A DNA stretch of 64,000 nucleotides from Myxococcales bacterium (GCA_020633315.1 JACKDV010000001.1:434001-498000), one strand, 5' to 3'; shown: positions 1 to 8,611, counted from the stretch's first letter. The notes: generated from the sequence alone by a model not told the origin. Translations and numbers: made by a program.

Positions 1-864
1 GTGGCGCGGCTGCACGTCGAGCAGCGCCACCACGAACGGGCTGCGCACCCGGGCCAGGGTGAGGGCCTCCGCGAAGAAGCGCGACTGCAGCACCCGCTCG
101 GGCAGATCGCCGCGGCGGGCATCGGGCTGCAGCAAGCGCTTGATCGCCACCTTGCGCCCCACGTGGCGATCGTAGGCCTCGTACACCACCGCGTGCCGGC
201 CTCGGCCCAGCGGGCGGCCCAGCTCGTAGCGCTCCGATCCGAAGGCGTGGCGCAGCTCGAGCTCGTCGAGGCCGTCGAGCAGGGCCAGGCCGCGGCTGCG
301 GTGCTCGGCCGCGATCCCCCGCGCCTCCAGGGCCCGCACCGCGCTGCTCCAGCCCCGCAGGGCCCGGGCATGGTCCACGTCCACCGAGAGCACCGCCTCG
401 AAGTGGCGCAGGGCCGCGCCCGGATCGCCGCCCTCGAGCAGCGCCTCGCCCAGCAGCAGGTTGCCCGCCACGAACGGCCCGTCGAGCCGGCGGTCGGAGG
501 CCTGCACGTCGCTCCGGGCCAGTACCGCCCGCGCGATGCGGACGCCCAGCGCGGGATCGATCGCATCGAGCAGCTCACGGGCCAGCGCCAGCGACAGCTC
601 GGGATCGGGGCGCTGCCGCAGCGCCCCGGCCAGCACCACCAGGGCGCCGCGCAGGTAGCCGTCGTGGCTCAGCGCCCGCAGCATGGGCAGGGCGGTGACC
701 GGGCTGGGCGCGCGGACCAGCTCGTCCGCGAAGCGGCGCAGCGCGGGCAGCTCGTCGGGGCGCGTGGCCCCGTCGGAGAAGCTCGCGATCACCTCGTCGA
801 GCGCGCCGTGCAGCGGCACGTCCTCGGGATCGCCCGCCAGCTCCAGGGCCCACTGCGCGGTCAT
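1..864 (-). CDS. Ser/Thr protein kinase, C-terminus off the window
   Basis: The 288 visible codons start at ATG 864-862 and run off the left edge without a stop. Residues 1-205 are helical and TPR-like, with the sequence GDPGAALRHFEAVLSVD near 147-163. From residue 213 a protein kinase domain of the Hanks type begins: the glycine-rich loop GRGRHAVVYEA (220-230), the ATP-contacting lysine in VAIKR (Lys242) and the helix C glutamate in FFAEALTL (about Glu266). The catalytic HRD and DFG motifs would lie beyond the edge, so activity cannot be judged. The start ATG overlaps the stop of the upstream FHA gene (ATGA), so the two are translationally coupled. Having the helical region N-terminal to the kinase, rather than C-terminal, is less usual. 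Confidence 0.85.
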   Translation of the reverse strand, partial: MTAQWALELAGDPEDVPLHGALDEVIASFSDGATRPDELPALRRFADELVRAPSPVTALPMLRALSHDGYLRGALVVLAGALRQRPDPELSLALARELLDAIDPALGVRIARAVLARSDVQASDRRLDGPFVAGNLLLGEALLEGGDPGAALRHFEAVLSVDVDHARALRGWSSAVRALEARGIAAEHRSRGLALLDGLDELELRHAFGSERYELGRPLGRGRHAVVYEAYDRHVGRKVAIKRLLQPDARRGDLPERVLQSRFFAEALTLARVRSPFVVALLDVQPRH

Positions 865-2183
865 GACAGGACCTCGAGGGTCAGGGGCGCGCCCAGCAGG
901 CGCAGTCGGTCGCCCACCAGCAGCTCCACCACCGAGCCGGGCGGCAGCGGGTGGCGGCCCAGCTCCGCTGCCACGCCCGAGGCCAGGTCGAGCACCACCC
1001 AGCCGCGGTCGAACAGGATCCGCGCGGGCACGTGGATGCCCGGCGCCAGCACCAGCGGCCCGCCCTGCGGCACGAACAGGTGCCACGCCTCGCGGGTGCT
1101 CGCCCGCAACAGCGCCCCGATGGGCTCGTCGCCGTGCCCCCGCAGCGGCACCACCTCCACCGTCGCGCTCATGCCCAGGCCCAGCTCGCCGCGCTCGGTC
1201 AGCGGCATCGCCTCGCCGGGCTCGAGCGGCTCGCCGTCCCAGAAGCTGCCCACCCGCGAGCCCAGGTCCAGGGCCATCAGCCGCGGCCCCGAAGGATCCG
1301 AGGCATCGATCGACAGCTCCACGTGGTGACGCGACAGCCGGGCGCCGGGCAGCGTGAGCTCGGCGTCGGGCGAGCGACCGATCACGAAGCGCGAGCGCCC
1401 GCTCACGGAGGTGAGCCGCCCGTCGTTCCACGCCAGCTCCAGGCGATCGGGACGAGGCCGCGCGCCGTCCAGCTCGCTCAGGCGGCGCGCCAGCCCCGGT
1501 CGACCCGCCCGACCCAGGCGCTCGCGGCTGGCCACGTGCTCGCTGAGCAGCACGTGCGCCTGGCGGCGGCTGCCCTCCACGAGCGCCCGGTCCACCTCCG
1601 CCTCCAGCCGCGAGGCCTCCGCCTCCGCCTGCTCGCGGCGCTCGAGCACCTCGAGCACCAGCTCGAGCTTGATGATCTCCCCCGCCTTCTCGAACGCCCG
1701 CGCCGCGCGGTCGAGCAGCCCGAGCGACTCGTACAGCTCGCCCGCCGCTCCGCCCTGGTCGGCCTCCTCCAGCCCGCGCGCGGCCTCGAGCTCCAGGGCG
1801 CGGCGCCGCGACGGGTCGGGCTCGTGCTCGGCCTGCAGCAGCAGCGCATCGGCCAGCGCCTGGTGCAGCGCCCGCCCCTCGGGCGTGTCCCCCGGGTTGC
1901 GAGCGCAGCCCTCGCGCAGCACGTCGAGGCGCTCGCCCGGGTCGGCCACCGTGCGCGCGTGCTCCATCCGCAGCACTGCCGCCTGGGCGTGCTCGCCCGA
2001 GTACTCGAACACCCGCGCCGCCTCCTGCAGCTCGCCCGCCTCCTCCAGGGCGAGCGCGGCCCGGATCTCGGGCCGCAGGCTGGCGCGACGGGGCAGGGCC
2101 CGCGGGGGCGGGAGGGCGGTGGGATCGTCGCTCGCCGAGCCGCTGGGCCCGTCGCCTCCGCCCGGCTTGGGGACGCTCGCCAC
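861..2183 (-). CDS. FHA-domain protein with N-terminal TPR-like region
   Basis: This is a 440-residue protein starting at GTG 2183. Residues 40-230 are alanine-rich and helical, with TPR-like patterns such as ALALEEAGELQEAARVFEYS (43-62). Residues about 262-350 form a forkhead-associated domain that binds phosphothreonine: FVIGRSPDAELTL is followed by SRHHVEL, with the typical Gly-Arg-Ser and Ser-x-x-His. The C-terminal 90 residues are an unassigned beta-rich region. Pairing with the overlapping kinase downstream suggests a kinase/phosphopeptide-reader module; the substrate is unknown. I prefer the GTG start over an ATG 37 codons upstream because a TAGCAT box lies 8 nt before it (2197-2192, minus strand). 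The longer form would place that promoter-like box inside the gene. Confidence 0.8.
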   Translation of the reverse strand: MASVPKPGGGDGPSGSASDDPTALPPPRALPRRASLRPEIRAALALEEAGELQEAARVFEYSGEHAQAAVLRMEHARTVADPGERLDVLREGCARNPGDTPEGRALHQALADALLLQAEHEPDPSRRRALELEAARGLEEADQGGAAGELYESLGLLDRAARAFEKAGEIIKLELVLEVLERREQAEAEASRLEAEVDRALVEGSRRQAHVLLSEHVASRERLGRAGRPGLARRLSELDGARPRPDRLELAWNDGRLTSVSGRSRFVIGRSPDAELTLPGARLSRHHVELSIDASDPSGPRLMALDLGSRVGSFWDGEPLEPGEAMPLTERGELGLGMSATVEVVPLRGHGDEPIGALLRASTREAWHLFVPQGGPLVLAPGIHVPARILFDRGWVVLDLASGVAAELGRHPLPPGSVVELLVGDRLRLLGAPLTLEVLS

Positions 2184-2492
2184 GGCGCGCCATGCTAGCA
2201 GGCGGCCGCTTCGGCCTGCCATCGCCCGGGGGGCCTCCCGGGGACGCGGGCGTGATCGCTCCGCGTGAGCCTGCGCCGTGGGGCGACGCCTCACGGCCCT
2301 TTGGGGTGGGCATCGAGATCACCGCCGGCGAGGCACGCCCGCCCCCGCGGGAGCAGCCCCGGGGTGCCCGTGGATCCGTGACCGCGTGGGCCGAGCCTCG
2401 TTCCGAGCTCGCTTCGGTGCGGGTCCGCCGCGGCGTGGTTGCCGGGCCCTTCCATTGCTCCGCTGCCGACGACTGTGATTCCATCGCGCACC
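2184..2492. other. Divergent intergenic region between the FHA and FRG genes
   Basis: These 309 bases separate two divergently transcribed genes. The FHA-side minus-strand TAGCAT box lies at 2192-2197. No clear promoter, repeat or small gene could be recognised on the FRG side. Confidence 0.5.
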
Positions 2493-3338
2493 ATGGCGAC
2501 GTCCGCAGAACCGGCCGGGCCCTGGGAGGAGCGGGTCGTGTACAGCGTGGAGGAGCTGGTCGCCCTGCTCTCGGGCGATCGGCTCATGCCCGTGCAGGAT
2601 TCCGCCGGCGGCCACCGGCGCTCGGGGCACGTGTTCCGCGGCATGTCGGTCGCCTCGTGGAGCCTGCAGACCAGCCTCGAGCGCCTGGGCAGCGAGCCCG
2701 ACCAGGTCGAGGGCCCGCTGCTGCGCAACTTCCGAAAGTCGGCCCCCATGGGCATGTTCTCGGGCGCCTCCGAGTGGGAGGTGCTCGCCGTGGCCCAGCA
2801 CAACGGCCTGCCCACCCGCTGCCTGGACTGGACCGCCTCGCCGATGGTGGCCGCCCACTTCGCCACCTGCGAGCGACCGTACCTCGAGGAGGACGGCGTG
2901 ATCTGGTGCCTCGACGTCGGCCGCTGGCGCAGCCAGCTCCTGCCCAAGGCCCTGCTCAAGGTGCTGCGCAAGGACATCGCCTGGGTCTTCCACACCGGCA
3001 CCCTCGCGGGCGAGTTCCCCGGCCTGCTCGCGCTCGACGACTACCTCGACGATCGAGACGACCTGCTGCTGGTGTTCGAGCCTCCTTCGATCGACGAGCG
3101 CATCCGCAACCAGTACGGCCTGCTCACCATGCTCGACGGCGCCACCAAGAGCCACCAGATGGTGCTCGCCGCGGCCGAGCGCGCGGTGCCGGGGCTGGTG
3201 CTGCGCATCGTGATCCCGGGCGCGCTCAAGCCCCTGCTCCGCGACTTCCTCGACCAGAACAACATCACCGAGCGCATGCTCTTTCCCGGCCTGCCGGGCA
3301 CCGCCGACTGGCTGCGTCGGCACTACGGTCCCGCTTGA
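2493..3338 (+). CDS. FRG-domain protein
   Basis: The 281-residue protein carries the FRG domain, named for its Phe-Arg-Gly motif. Here FRG is at 48-50 in GHVFRGMS, followed by QHNGLPTRCLDWTASP (102-117) and AAHFA (120-124), the second hallmark of the family. FRG domains occur in soluble bacterial proteins of unknown activity, often in accessory or defence-like contexts. No second domain, signal peptide or membrane segment is seen, and the length is normal for a stand-alone FRG protein. I start at ATG 2493; an in-frame ATG at 2439 would add 18 low-complexity residues. The gene ends 13 nt before the M20 hydrolase, so the two are probably co-transcribed. Confidence 0.8.
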   Translation: MATSAEPAGPWEERVVYSVEELVALLSGDRLMPVQDSAGGHRRSGHVFRGMSVASWSLQTSLERLGSEPDQVEGPLLRNFRKSAPMGMFSGASEWEVLAVAQHNGLPTRCLDWTASPMVAAHFATCERPYLEEDGVIWCLDVGRWRSQLLPKALLKVLRKDIAWVFHTGTLAGEFPGLLALDDYLDDRDDLLLVFEPPSIDERIRNQYGLLTMLDGATKSHQMVLAAAERAVPGLVLRIVIPGALKPLLRDFLDQNNITERMLFPGLPGTADWLRRHYGPA

Positions 3339-3351
3339 GGGACCGCCCACC

Positions 3352-4578
3352 ATGACCACCACCGATCTCCGCATCGACATCGACCGACTGCTCCACCGGC
3401 TCCACGCCCTTGGCGAGGTGGGGGCGCTCCCCGGCGGGGGCGTGTGCCGCCTGGCCCTCGGCGACGAGGATCGTCGCGGCCGCGACCTCGTGCGCGGCTG
3501 GATGGACGAGCTCGGCCTGCGGGTGAGCATCGATCCCATCGGCAACGTGGTGGGGGTGTGGCCGGGCGCCGAGGACGGCCCGCCCGTGCTGACCGGCTCG
3601 CACATCGACACCGTGCGCACCGGCGGCCTCTACGACGGCAACCTGGGCGTGCTCGCCGGGCTCGAGGTGATCGAGACCCTGCAGGAGGCCGGCGTCGCCC
3701 TGCGGCGCCCGCTCGCGGTCGCGTTCTTCACCAACGAGGAGGGGGCTCGCTTCGCCCCCGACATGATGGGCAGCCTGGTGTTCGTGGGCGCCTTGTCGGT
3801 CGAGGAGGCGCGGGCCACCGTCGGCATCGAGGGCGCCACCGTGGGCGGCGAGCTCGATCGCATCGGCTACGCCGGCACCGCGCCGCCCATGCCCGTGCAC
3901 GCCTACGTGGAGCTGCACGTGGAGCAGGGCCCCGTGCTCGAGCGCGAGGGCGTGCAGATCGGCGTGGTGCAGGGGGTGCAGGGCATCAGCTGGACCGAAT
4001 TCACCGTGCACGGCGTCTCCAACCACGCCGGCACCACGCCGCTGGCCCTGCGCCACGACGCGGGGCTGGTGGCGGGCTCGATGGTCGCCTTCGTGCGACG
4101 CCTGGCCCGGGAGATCGGCGGCGATCAGATCGCCACCGTGGGCCGCCTGCGTCTGCACCCCGATCTCGTCAACGTGATCCCCAACCGCGCCACCTTCACC
4201 GTGGACCTGCGCAACACCGACGAGGCTGCGCTGCAGCAGGCCGAGGCCCGGGTGCACGCCGAGGTCGAGGCCCTGGCCCGGGCCGAGGGCTGCACCGTCG
4301 AGCACCGCCCGCTCGCCCGCTTCGAGCCGGTCGCCTTCGATCGCGGCGTGGTCGACCGGGTGGAGGCCGCCGCCCGCGAGCTGGGCCTGAGCACCCGCCG
4401 CATGCCCAGCGGGGCCGGCCACGACGCCCAGATGCTCGCCCGGATCTGTCCCGCCGCGATGATCTTCGTGCCCAGCGTGGGCGGGATCAGCCACAACGTG
4501 AAGGAGCACACCGAGCCCGCCGATCTCGAGGCGGGCGCCAACGTGCTGCTGCGGGTGCTGAGCGATCTGGCGAGCTGA
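3352..4578 (+). CDS. M20-family N-carbamoyl-L-amino-acid hydrolase / allantoate amidohydrolase
   Basis: The 408-residue protein has the amidase/hydantoinase/carbamoylase fold of family M20. Expected di-metal ligands are visible: His84 (GSHIDTV), Asp95 (YDGNLG), Glu129-Glu130 (FTNEEGARF), His189 (LHVEQGP) and His386 (NVKEHTE). GAGHDAQ and the dimerisation-domain pattern SNHAGTTP are also present. Known members remove the carbamoyl group from N-carbamoyl-L-amino acids, or ammonia and CO2 from allantoate or ureidoglycine. Substrate cannot be decided from sequence. Purine-oxidation genes about 16 kb downstream make a ureide substrate attractive, but that is inference. It is a normal-length, intact gene directly downstream of the FRG gene. 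Confidence 0.85.
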   Translation: MTTTDLRIDIDRLLHRLHALGEVGALPGGGVCRLALGDEDRRGRDLVRGWMDELGLRVSIDPIGNVVGVWPGAEDGPPVLTGSHIDTVRTGGLYDGNLGVLAGLEVIETLQEAGVALRRPLAVAFFTNEEGARFAPDMMGSLVFVGALSVEEARATVGIEGATVGGELDRIGYAGTAPPMPVHAYVELHVEQGPVLEREGVQIGVVQGVQGISWTEFTVHGVSNHAGTTPLALRHDAGLVAGSMVAFVRRLAREIGGDQIATVGRLRLHPDLVNVIPNRATFTVDLRNTDEAALQQAEARVHAEVEALARAEGCTVEHRPLARFEPVAFDRGVVDRVEAAARELGLSTRRMPSGAGHDAQMLARICPAAMIFVPSVGGISHNVKEHTEPADLEAGANVLLRVLSDLAS

Positions 4579-4993
4579 GGGCGGCGACGAAGGCGTTGGG
4601 TCCGTCCCGCCGGATCAGAGCTGGCCCCCCTGCTCCAGGAACGACCGGGCGTCGTCCCAGTCACCCACGATCTCACACAATAGCGGCGGCGCATGCTCGC
4701 AGAGCCCATCGGTGCAGTAGCGCTCGCACTCGTACGGGAGGGAGCACGGATCTCCGGCCGGCATCTGCTGCGGGAGCTCGAAGCTCGTTGCGCGGATTTG
4801 GCGCGCATCGAGCGGCGGATGGGGAACGCGAGAGCACGAGCGGGTCGGGCCCTCGCGCTTGCTGCAAAATGACCGCAATCCGCCGAGGCCCGGGACCGTG
4901 TTGCCACCGCCGTTCGTCGTGAGGTAGACAGAGAACCGCGTCTGGGTGACTCGAAGGTCGCTGGACGAAGCGTAGGGCTACCCGTGGAGTGTC
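4579..4993. other. Lower-GC intergenic stretch before the oxygenase-like gene
   Basis: This 415-base segment is less GC-rich than its surroundings. Its only coding candidate is a short minus-strand Cys-containing frame (4615-4878), listed separately. GGAG at 4985-4988 serves as the Shine-Dalgarno of the next gene. No terminator or repeat was recognised. Confidence 0.4.
4615..4878 (-). pseudogene. Possible remnant of a Cys-containing secreted protein
   Basis: A short 87-codon frame contains DPCSLPYECERYCTDGLCE, with cysteines spaced as in small disulfide-rich extracellular proteins. It has no signal peptide in frame and no clear ribosome binding site, so it may be the tail of a decayed gene. 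The surrounding low GC fits inserted or decaying DNA. Chance coding cannot be excluded. Confidence 0.25.
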
Positions 4994-5509
4994 ATGATGG
5001 TCGATGCAAGCGAGCTGGGTGATGGTGGCTTCGCCCCCAAGGTTCTCGACGAGCTCTTCCCGGCCGCAGACTTCGCGCTGCTCCAGCAATACGTGGAGAA
5101 GTTGGCGGGCTTGCCAGACTTGCCGGCTGATGTGGAACGAGGGCGGCACTATCTCCGAAACCTATCGTTGATGGTGGACATTCATCGAGACATGAAGGAC
5201 CTGGTGTCACGGGTCGTCGGCTTCGAGCTGAAACCCTCGTACACCTTGCTGTCGTTCTATGGCCCGCGGGCAGTGGTCGAGCGCCATCTCGATCGGCCAC
5301 AGTGCGAGGTCACCCTCACGTACTGTATCTCTCAAGACCAACCCTGGGACCTCTACGTTGGTGATGGCCGATATCGCCTCGAGGAGAATCAGGCATTGGT
5401 GTTCGCCGGGCGTCGACAGCCTCACCATCGCGATCCAATCCAATCGGAGTACTGTCGAATGGCGCTCTTCCACTTCGTGCGCTCGGACTTCTTTGGGTCG
5501 CTCGACTGA
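4994..5509 (+). CDS. Small 2-oxoglutarate/Fe(II)-oxygenase-like protein
   Basis: The 171-residue protein looks like a minimal double-stranded beta-helix oxygenase. An H-x-D pair lies in VERHLDRPQCEVTLTYCI, and a distal histidine region lies in FAGRRQPHHRDPI, followed by YCRMALFHFV. Iron would be held by the H-x-D and a later His, with a basic residue binding 2-oxoglutarate. This assignment rests on pattern recognition alone. GGAG lies six bases before ATG 4994, and a second ATG follows immediately. Codon use is visibly more AT-rich than in neighbouring genes (codons such as CTATCG, AAACCC and TTG), suggesting relatively recent acquisition. No partner gene is evident. Confidence 0.5.
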   Translation: MMVDASELGDGGFAPKVLDELFPAADFALLQQYVEKLAGLPDLPADVERGRHYLRNLSLMVDIHRDMKDLVSRVVGFELKPSYTLLSFYGPRAVVERHLDRPQCEVTLTYCISQDQPWDLYVGDGRYRLEENQALVFAGRRQPHHRDPIQSEYCRMALFHFVRSDFFGSLD

Positions 5510-5607
5510 CGCGACCGATCGGTGCCTCGCGACACCCGACCCGTGAGGTCGTGGCTGTTGTCGACCTTGGTCTGGCTCGGCGATGCACGCCCCGAGCCAC
5601 CCTGCGA

Positions 5608-6138
5608 TCACGGGCACGTGATGTCGCCGCAGAGCCCGGCGCACTGCTGCTCGATGCACGTGACCGCAGCATCGACCATCGGGCACGTCATGAGATTGTT
5701 GCAGGACATGCAGCAGGTGCTCGCACAGTCTTGCTGCAGGCCGCCGGGGGTGCACATCGAGTCGAGACAGACGAGCGTCGGGACGCAGAAGGTCATCATC
5801 TGGCACGACAGATACTCGGCCATGCACGGTCCCTGTGCGGCGCAGCTCCAGCACTCGGCACAGTCGGCGGGCGCGCTGCAGTCCGGTCCTCCGTCGCTCG
5901 AGGCATCGGCTCCGCTGGTGAGGGGATCGGAGGTCGCGCTCGTCTCCACGTCGCCCGAGCTGCTCGTCTCCGAGCCCAGGGTCGTCGTCGAGGGCGTGGA
6001 GGTGCTGCCGTCGCCGGTGTCGCCGGTGGCGGACGTGATGGTCGGCGTGCTCGCGGTGGAGGGCGACGCCGTGTCTTCGGCGGAGTCGTCACCAGCACAG
6101 CCCAGCACGAGGACGACCGGGAGCAGCCAACGCACCAT
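5608..6138 (-). CDS. Cysteine-rich lipoprotein with Ser/Thr linker
   Basis: The 176-residue precursor has a short hydrophobic leader ending in the lipobox VLGC (Cys14), then about 65 residues rich in Ser, Thr, Asp and Gly. A C-terminal domain contains about 18 cysteines in repeating patterns such as CAECWSC and CASTCCMSC. It is probably a surface or outer-membrane-anchored lipoprotein stabilised by disulfides; the function is unknown. This architecture is common in Nannocystis-like myxobacteria. TACCAT lies at 6150-6145 on the minus strand, six bases before the ATG, with no Shine-Dalgarno sequence, so the message may be leaderless. Confidence 0.75.
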   Translation of the reverse strand: MVRWLLPVVLVLGCAGDDSAEDTASPSTASTPTITSATGDTGDGSTSTPSTTTLGSETSSSGDVETSATSDPLTSGADASSDGGPDCSAPADCAECWSCAAQGPCMAEYLSCQMMTFCVPTLVCLDSMCTPGGLQQDCASTCCMSCNNLMTCPMVDAAVTCIEQQCAGLCGDITCP

Positions 6139-6239
6139 GCCGACATGGTACCCCAGCCGCGGCCTCGCAGCATCGCCGCGCCCGCCCGCACGCCCGACGA
6201 CGGCGGCGCGTGCCAGCCGTCGCAGGGCCGGCTCGGCTC

Positions 6240-7685
6240 TCAGCCCACCGGCGGCGGGACCGGATCGACGTCGCCCGGGATCGGCAGCTCGACGTCACCG
6301 AGCGTGGTCTTGTCCTGGCTGGTGATCTCTCCGTCGAGGTCGATGAGCGTGCTGACCTCGATGCCGCCACCGCCGTACGGGGTGCCTTGCAGGCCATACA
6401 CCACGTCGGGGGTGTAGAAGTCGAGCGCGTCGCCGGTCATCCACACGTAGCCGTCGGGCTTGAAGTCGTGGTCGACCCCACCGGCCGCGCTATACGGCAG
6501 CAGCTCGCCGACGATGTAGGTGGTGCCCTGCGACACCCAGGTGCCGCCCTCGTAGTCGTACTCGAAGGTCGTCGACTGGTGGGCGCCGGTCGAGGAGTCC
6601 CCGTTCATGGTGCGCTGCGCGACCAGCATCCAGCCCGTGTGGGCGAAGCTGATGTCGGACACGGGGGGGGAGTTCGCCGGGAGCGAGAACTCGTACTTCG
6701 CCGTCGCCGGATCGGGCACCCCCGTGTCGTCGGCATAGCCGACCGACCAGACCTCGTTGTCCCGAGCCGGGTCGCTGCCGAAGGAGTGCTCGACCCAGAG
6801 GCTGTAGTAGAGCCTCCCCGCGTGCGACTGCACGGCCCAGGGACGCTGGCCGAGCGGCGCGAATTGACCGTCGGGCTCGCCCGGGTCGTTGGCCGGCCCC
6901 ATCGTGACGGTCATGGTCGCGTGGTGGAAGGTGCTGCGGATGTCCCCGTTCATCTCGATCTGGTAGATGCGGCCGTCCTCGTGGTTGCTCGCGTAGATGG
7001 TCTCGCTCACGCAGTCGTAGTTGATGTTGCCGATCGCCGGGCCGTTGTTGGGCAGCGTCGCGAAGTCGGTGATCGCCCCGGTCACGCGGTCGATTCGCTT
7101 GATCGTGCCGGGCTGGGGCGGCACGGCGGAGTACACGGAGGTCGCCGCCACGTAGATGTTGCCGTCCGAGTCGAGCGTCAACCCGAAGATCGGCCCGAGC
7201 GTCTCCATGGTCCAGCTCGGGTGGTTGTAGCGCGGGGCCGCGTAGTTCATGTTGGGCGGCGGCGGCGGGCCGTCGATGTCGAAGATCGTCAGCACGTAGT
7301 TCGGCGCCTGGCCCTGCAGGTTGTGGGTGACGATCGCGATCTTGCGCTCGAGGAAGGGGGCAAAGGCCGGGTCCGTGAAGACCGGGAACCCGCCCGAGGC
7401 CCCGTAGATCTCCGACGAGCGGCACGAGCCCGGGCCACCGGGATCGACGCCCGGGCTGTCGGCCCACTCGACGTCGAACTTCACGCCCGTCTCGCCCCCC
7501 GTGTCATCGCCTCCGCTGCCAGCGGTCGTGCCGCTCTGCGAGTCGGAGCCCGTCGGCGGGTCGAAGGTCTCGCCCAAGGTGATCGTGCCGCCGAAGCTCG
7601 TGTTGCTGTCGTTGGCCTCGCCCGGCGAGCATCCGCTCAGCGTGCAGGTGGCCACGATGACGAGCGACGAGATGTCCTTGCGCAT
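6240..7685 (-). CDS. Lipoprotein with beta-propeller-like repeats
   Basis: The 481-residue precursor starts with a lipoprotein signal (CTLSGC lipobox, about Cys19) and a Gly/Ser/Thr/Asp-rich linker. The mature part carries blades resembling SMP-30/NHL propellers: LTLDSDGNIYVAAT, GTIKRIDRVTGAITDF, ETIYASNHEDGRIYQI and GRLYYSLWVEHS. No catalytic residues were recognised. The start is ATG 7685 because TAGAGT (7698-7693, minus strand) lies 7 bases upstream; further in-frame upstream starts would lack a signal peptide. A run of eight G (C on the coding strand) near 6663-6670 within the gene is a possible slippage site. Function unknown; probably exposed on the cell envelope. Confidence 0.75.
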   Translation of the reverse strand: MRKDISSLVIVATCTLSGCSPGEANDSNTSFGGTITLGETFDPPTGSDSQSGTTAGSGGDDTGGETGVKFDVEWADSPGVDPGGPGSCRSSEIYGASGGFPVFTDPAFAPFLERKIAIVTHNLQGQAPNYVLTIFDIDGPPPPPNMNYAAPRYNHPSWTMETLGPIFGLTLDSDGNIYVAATSVYSAVPPQPGTIKRIDRVTGAITDFATLPNNGPAIGNINYDCVSETIYASNHEDGRIYQIEMNGDIRSTFHHATMTVTMGPANDPGEPDGQFAPLGQRPWAVQSHAGRLYYSLWVEHSFGSDPARDNEVWSVGYADDTGVPDPATAKYEFSLPANSPPVSDISFAHTGWMLVAQRTMNGDSSTGAHQSTTFEYDYEGGTWVSQGTTYIVGELLPYSAAGGVDHDFKPDGYVWMTGDALDFYTPDVVYGLQGTPYGGGGIEVSTLIDLDGEITSQDKTTLGDVELPIPGDVDPVPPPVG

Positions 7686-7970
7686 GCCAAGGACTCTACG
7701 CTCAAGGCGAGCGCATGCGGTAGCGATTCTCCGAGGCATGCCGACCTCGTGCTCCGGGGTACGCCGAGGATCTCGACAGGACCACGGCCGCCCCATTCGT
7801 GGGGGCCTCCACCCCCAACTGCGAGCTTGGCGACGGAGTGATTGCTCGTGGGTGCCCGATTGCGCTCGCCCGCTCCGACACCACCTCGATCGCCGACTCC
7901 ATGCGGCGCGAGCCCGATCGTGGTCCTGCGCCGATCCCCTGGCTCGCACGGGGAGACTCGGCCGCGCGGC
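7686..7970. other. Gap between the propeller lipoprotein and the TetR gene
   Basis: This 285-base segment holds the minus-strand TAGAGT promoter box of the lipoprotein at its left end. I found no convincing gene, terminator hairpin or repeat in the rest. Confidence 0.4.
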
Positions 7971-8561
7971 TCAGACCTGCGGGGGCCCGAGCGCGCGCGT
8001 CAACGCGTCGGCGATTCGCTCGGCCTGCTCGGGTCCCGCTCCCACCACCGCCAGCGCTCCCTCCACGAACATGTGGGCCAGGCCGTGCACGAGACAGCGC
8101 GCGGCGAGCTGCTGCACCAGGGGATGCTCCGGGTCGAGCGGCTCGCTCGGATCCCTCGACAGCAGCTCACGCAGCCCGTCGACGAAGGCTCGGTCCTGCT
8201 CGGTGCCCGCGTCGTCGTGATCGACCAGCTCGCCGCGGCTGAGCACGGTGAACAACGCGGGCTGCTCCACCGCGAACTTGACGTACTCGATCCCCGTGCG
8301 CCGAAAGCCCTCGAGCGGCGTCGGGGCTGCGGCCGCGGCCGCCGTCGCGCGCTCGGCCAGCGCGGCGTGGGCCCGTCGGGCCAGCCCACGCAGCAGGTCC
8401 ATGCGATCGTGGAAGTGACGGTACGGCGCCCCGGACGACACCTGCGATCGCTTGGCGACCTTGGACATCGTCACCGCCGCGATGCCCTCCTCGGCCACGA
8501 TGGCCTCCGCCGCATCGAGCAGGGCATTGCGGAGGTCGCCGTGGTGATAGCCGCGCGTCAT
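7971..8561 (-). CDS. TetR-family transcriptional regulator
   Basis: The 196-residue protein has a canonical TetR N-terminal helix-turn-helix: ALLDAAEAIVAEEGIAAVTMSKVAKRSQVSSGAPYRHF (residues 13-50 in overlapping segments). A divergent C-terminal ligand domain follows, resembling the TetR_C WHG class (FRRTGIEYVKFAVEQPALFTVL). It is transcribed away from a carotenoid-oxygenase gene. The 71-base divergent interval holds a perfect TGTAAGAA/TTCTTACA palindrome plus a related copy, so the protein probably represses both itself and the oxygenase gene. The ligand is unknown; a retinoid or apocarotenoid would be logical but is speculation. Confidence 0.9.
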   Translation of the reverse strand: MTRGYHHGDLRNALLDAAEAIVAEEGIAAVTMSKVAKRSQVSSGAPYRHFHDRMDLLRGLARRAHAALAERATAAAAAAPTPLEGFRRTGIEYVKFAVEQPALFTVLSRGELVDHDDAGTEQDRAFVDGLRELLSRDPSEPLDPEHPLVQQLAARCLVHGLAHMFVEGALAVVGAGPEQAERIADALTRALGPPQV

Positions 8562-8568
8562 GAGGGCT

Positions 8569-8582
8569 GTAAGAAAGTCTTC
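8569..8582. promoter_or_regulatory. Imperfect operator copy before tetR
   Basis: TGTAAGAAAGTCTT repeats the first half of the palindrome at 8612-8628. On the minus strand it reads TTCTTACA only six bases before the tetR ATG, mirroring the arrangement before the oxygenase gene. It probably allows autoregulation. Confidence 0.5.
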
Positions 8583-8611
8583 CTTCTTCCTCGACGGTTG
8601 GCTACTTCCGG

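Noticed and set aside
1..1329. A 442-codon plus-strand open frame over the left edge
   Set aside because: It is antisense to the kinase and FHA genes, whose translation shows clear Gly-loop/Lys and FHA motifs. The plus-strand frame is rich in Arg, Ala, Gln and His with no family resemblance, as expected from the GC-rich complement.
6663..6670. Run of eight G within the propeller lipoprotein gene as a phase-variation switch
   Set aside because: A single 8-mer is within the range of chance at this GC content and lies deep in the gene, with no regulatory partner. It is mentioned only as a possible slippage site.
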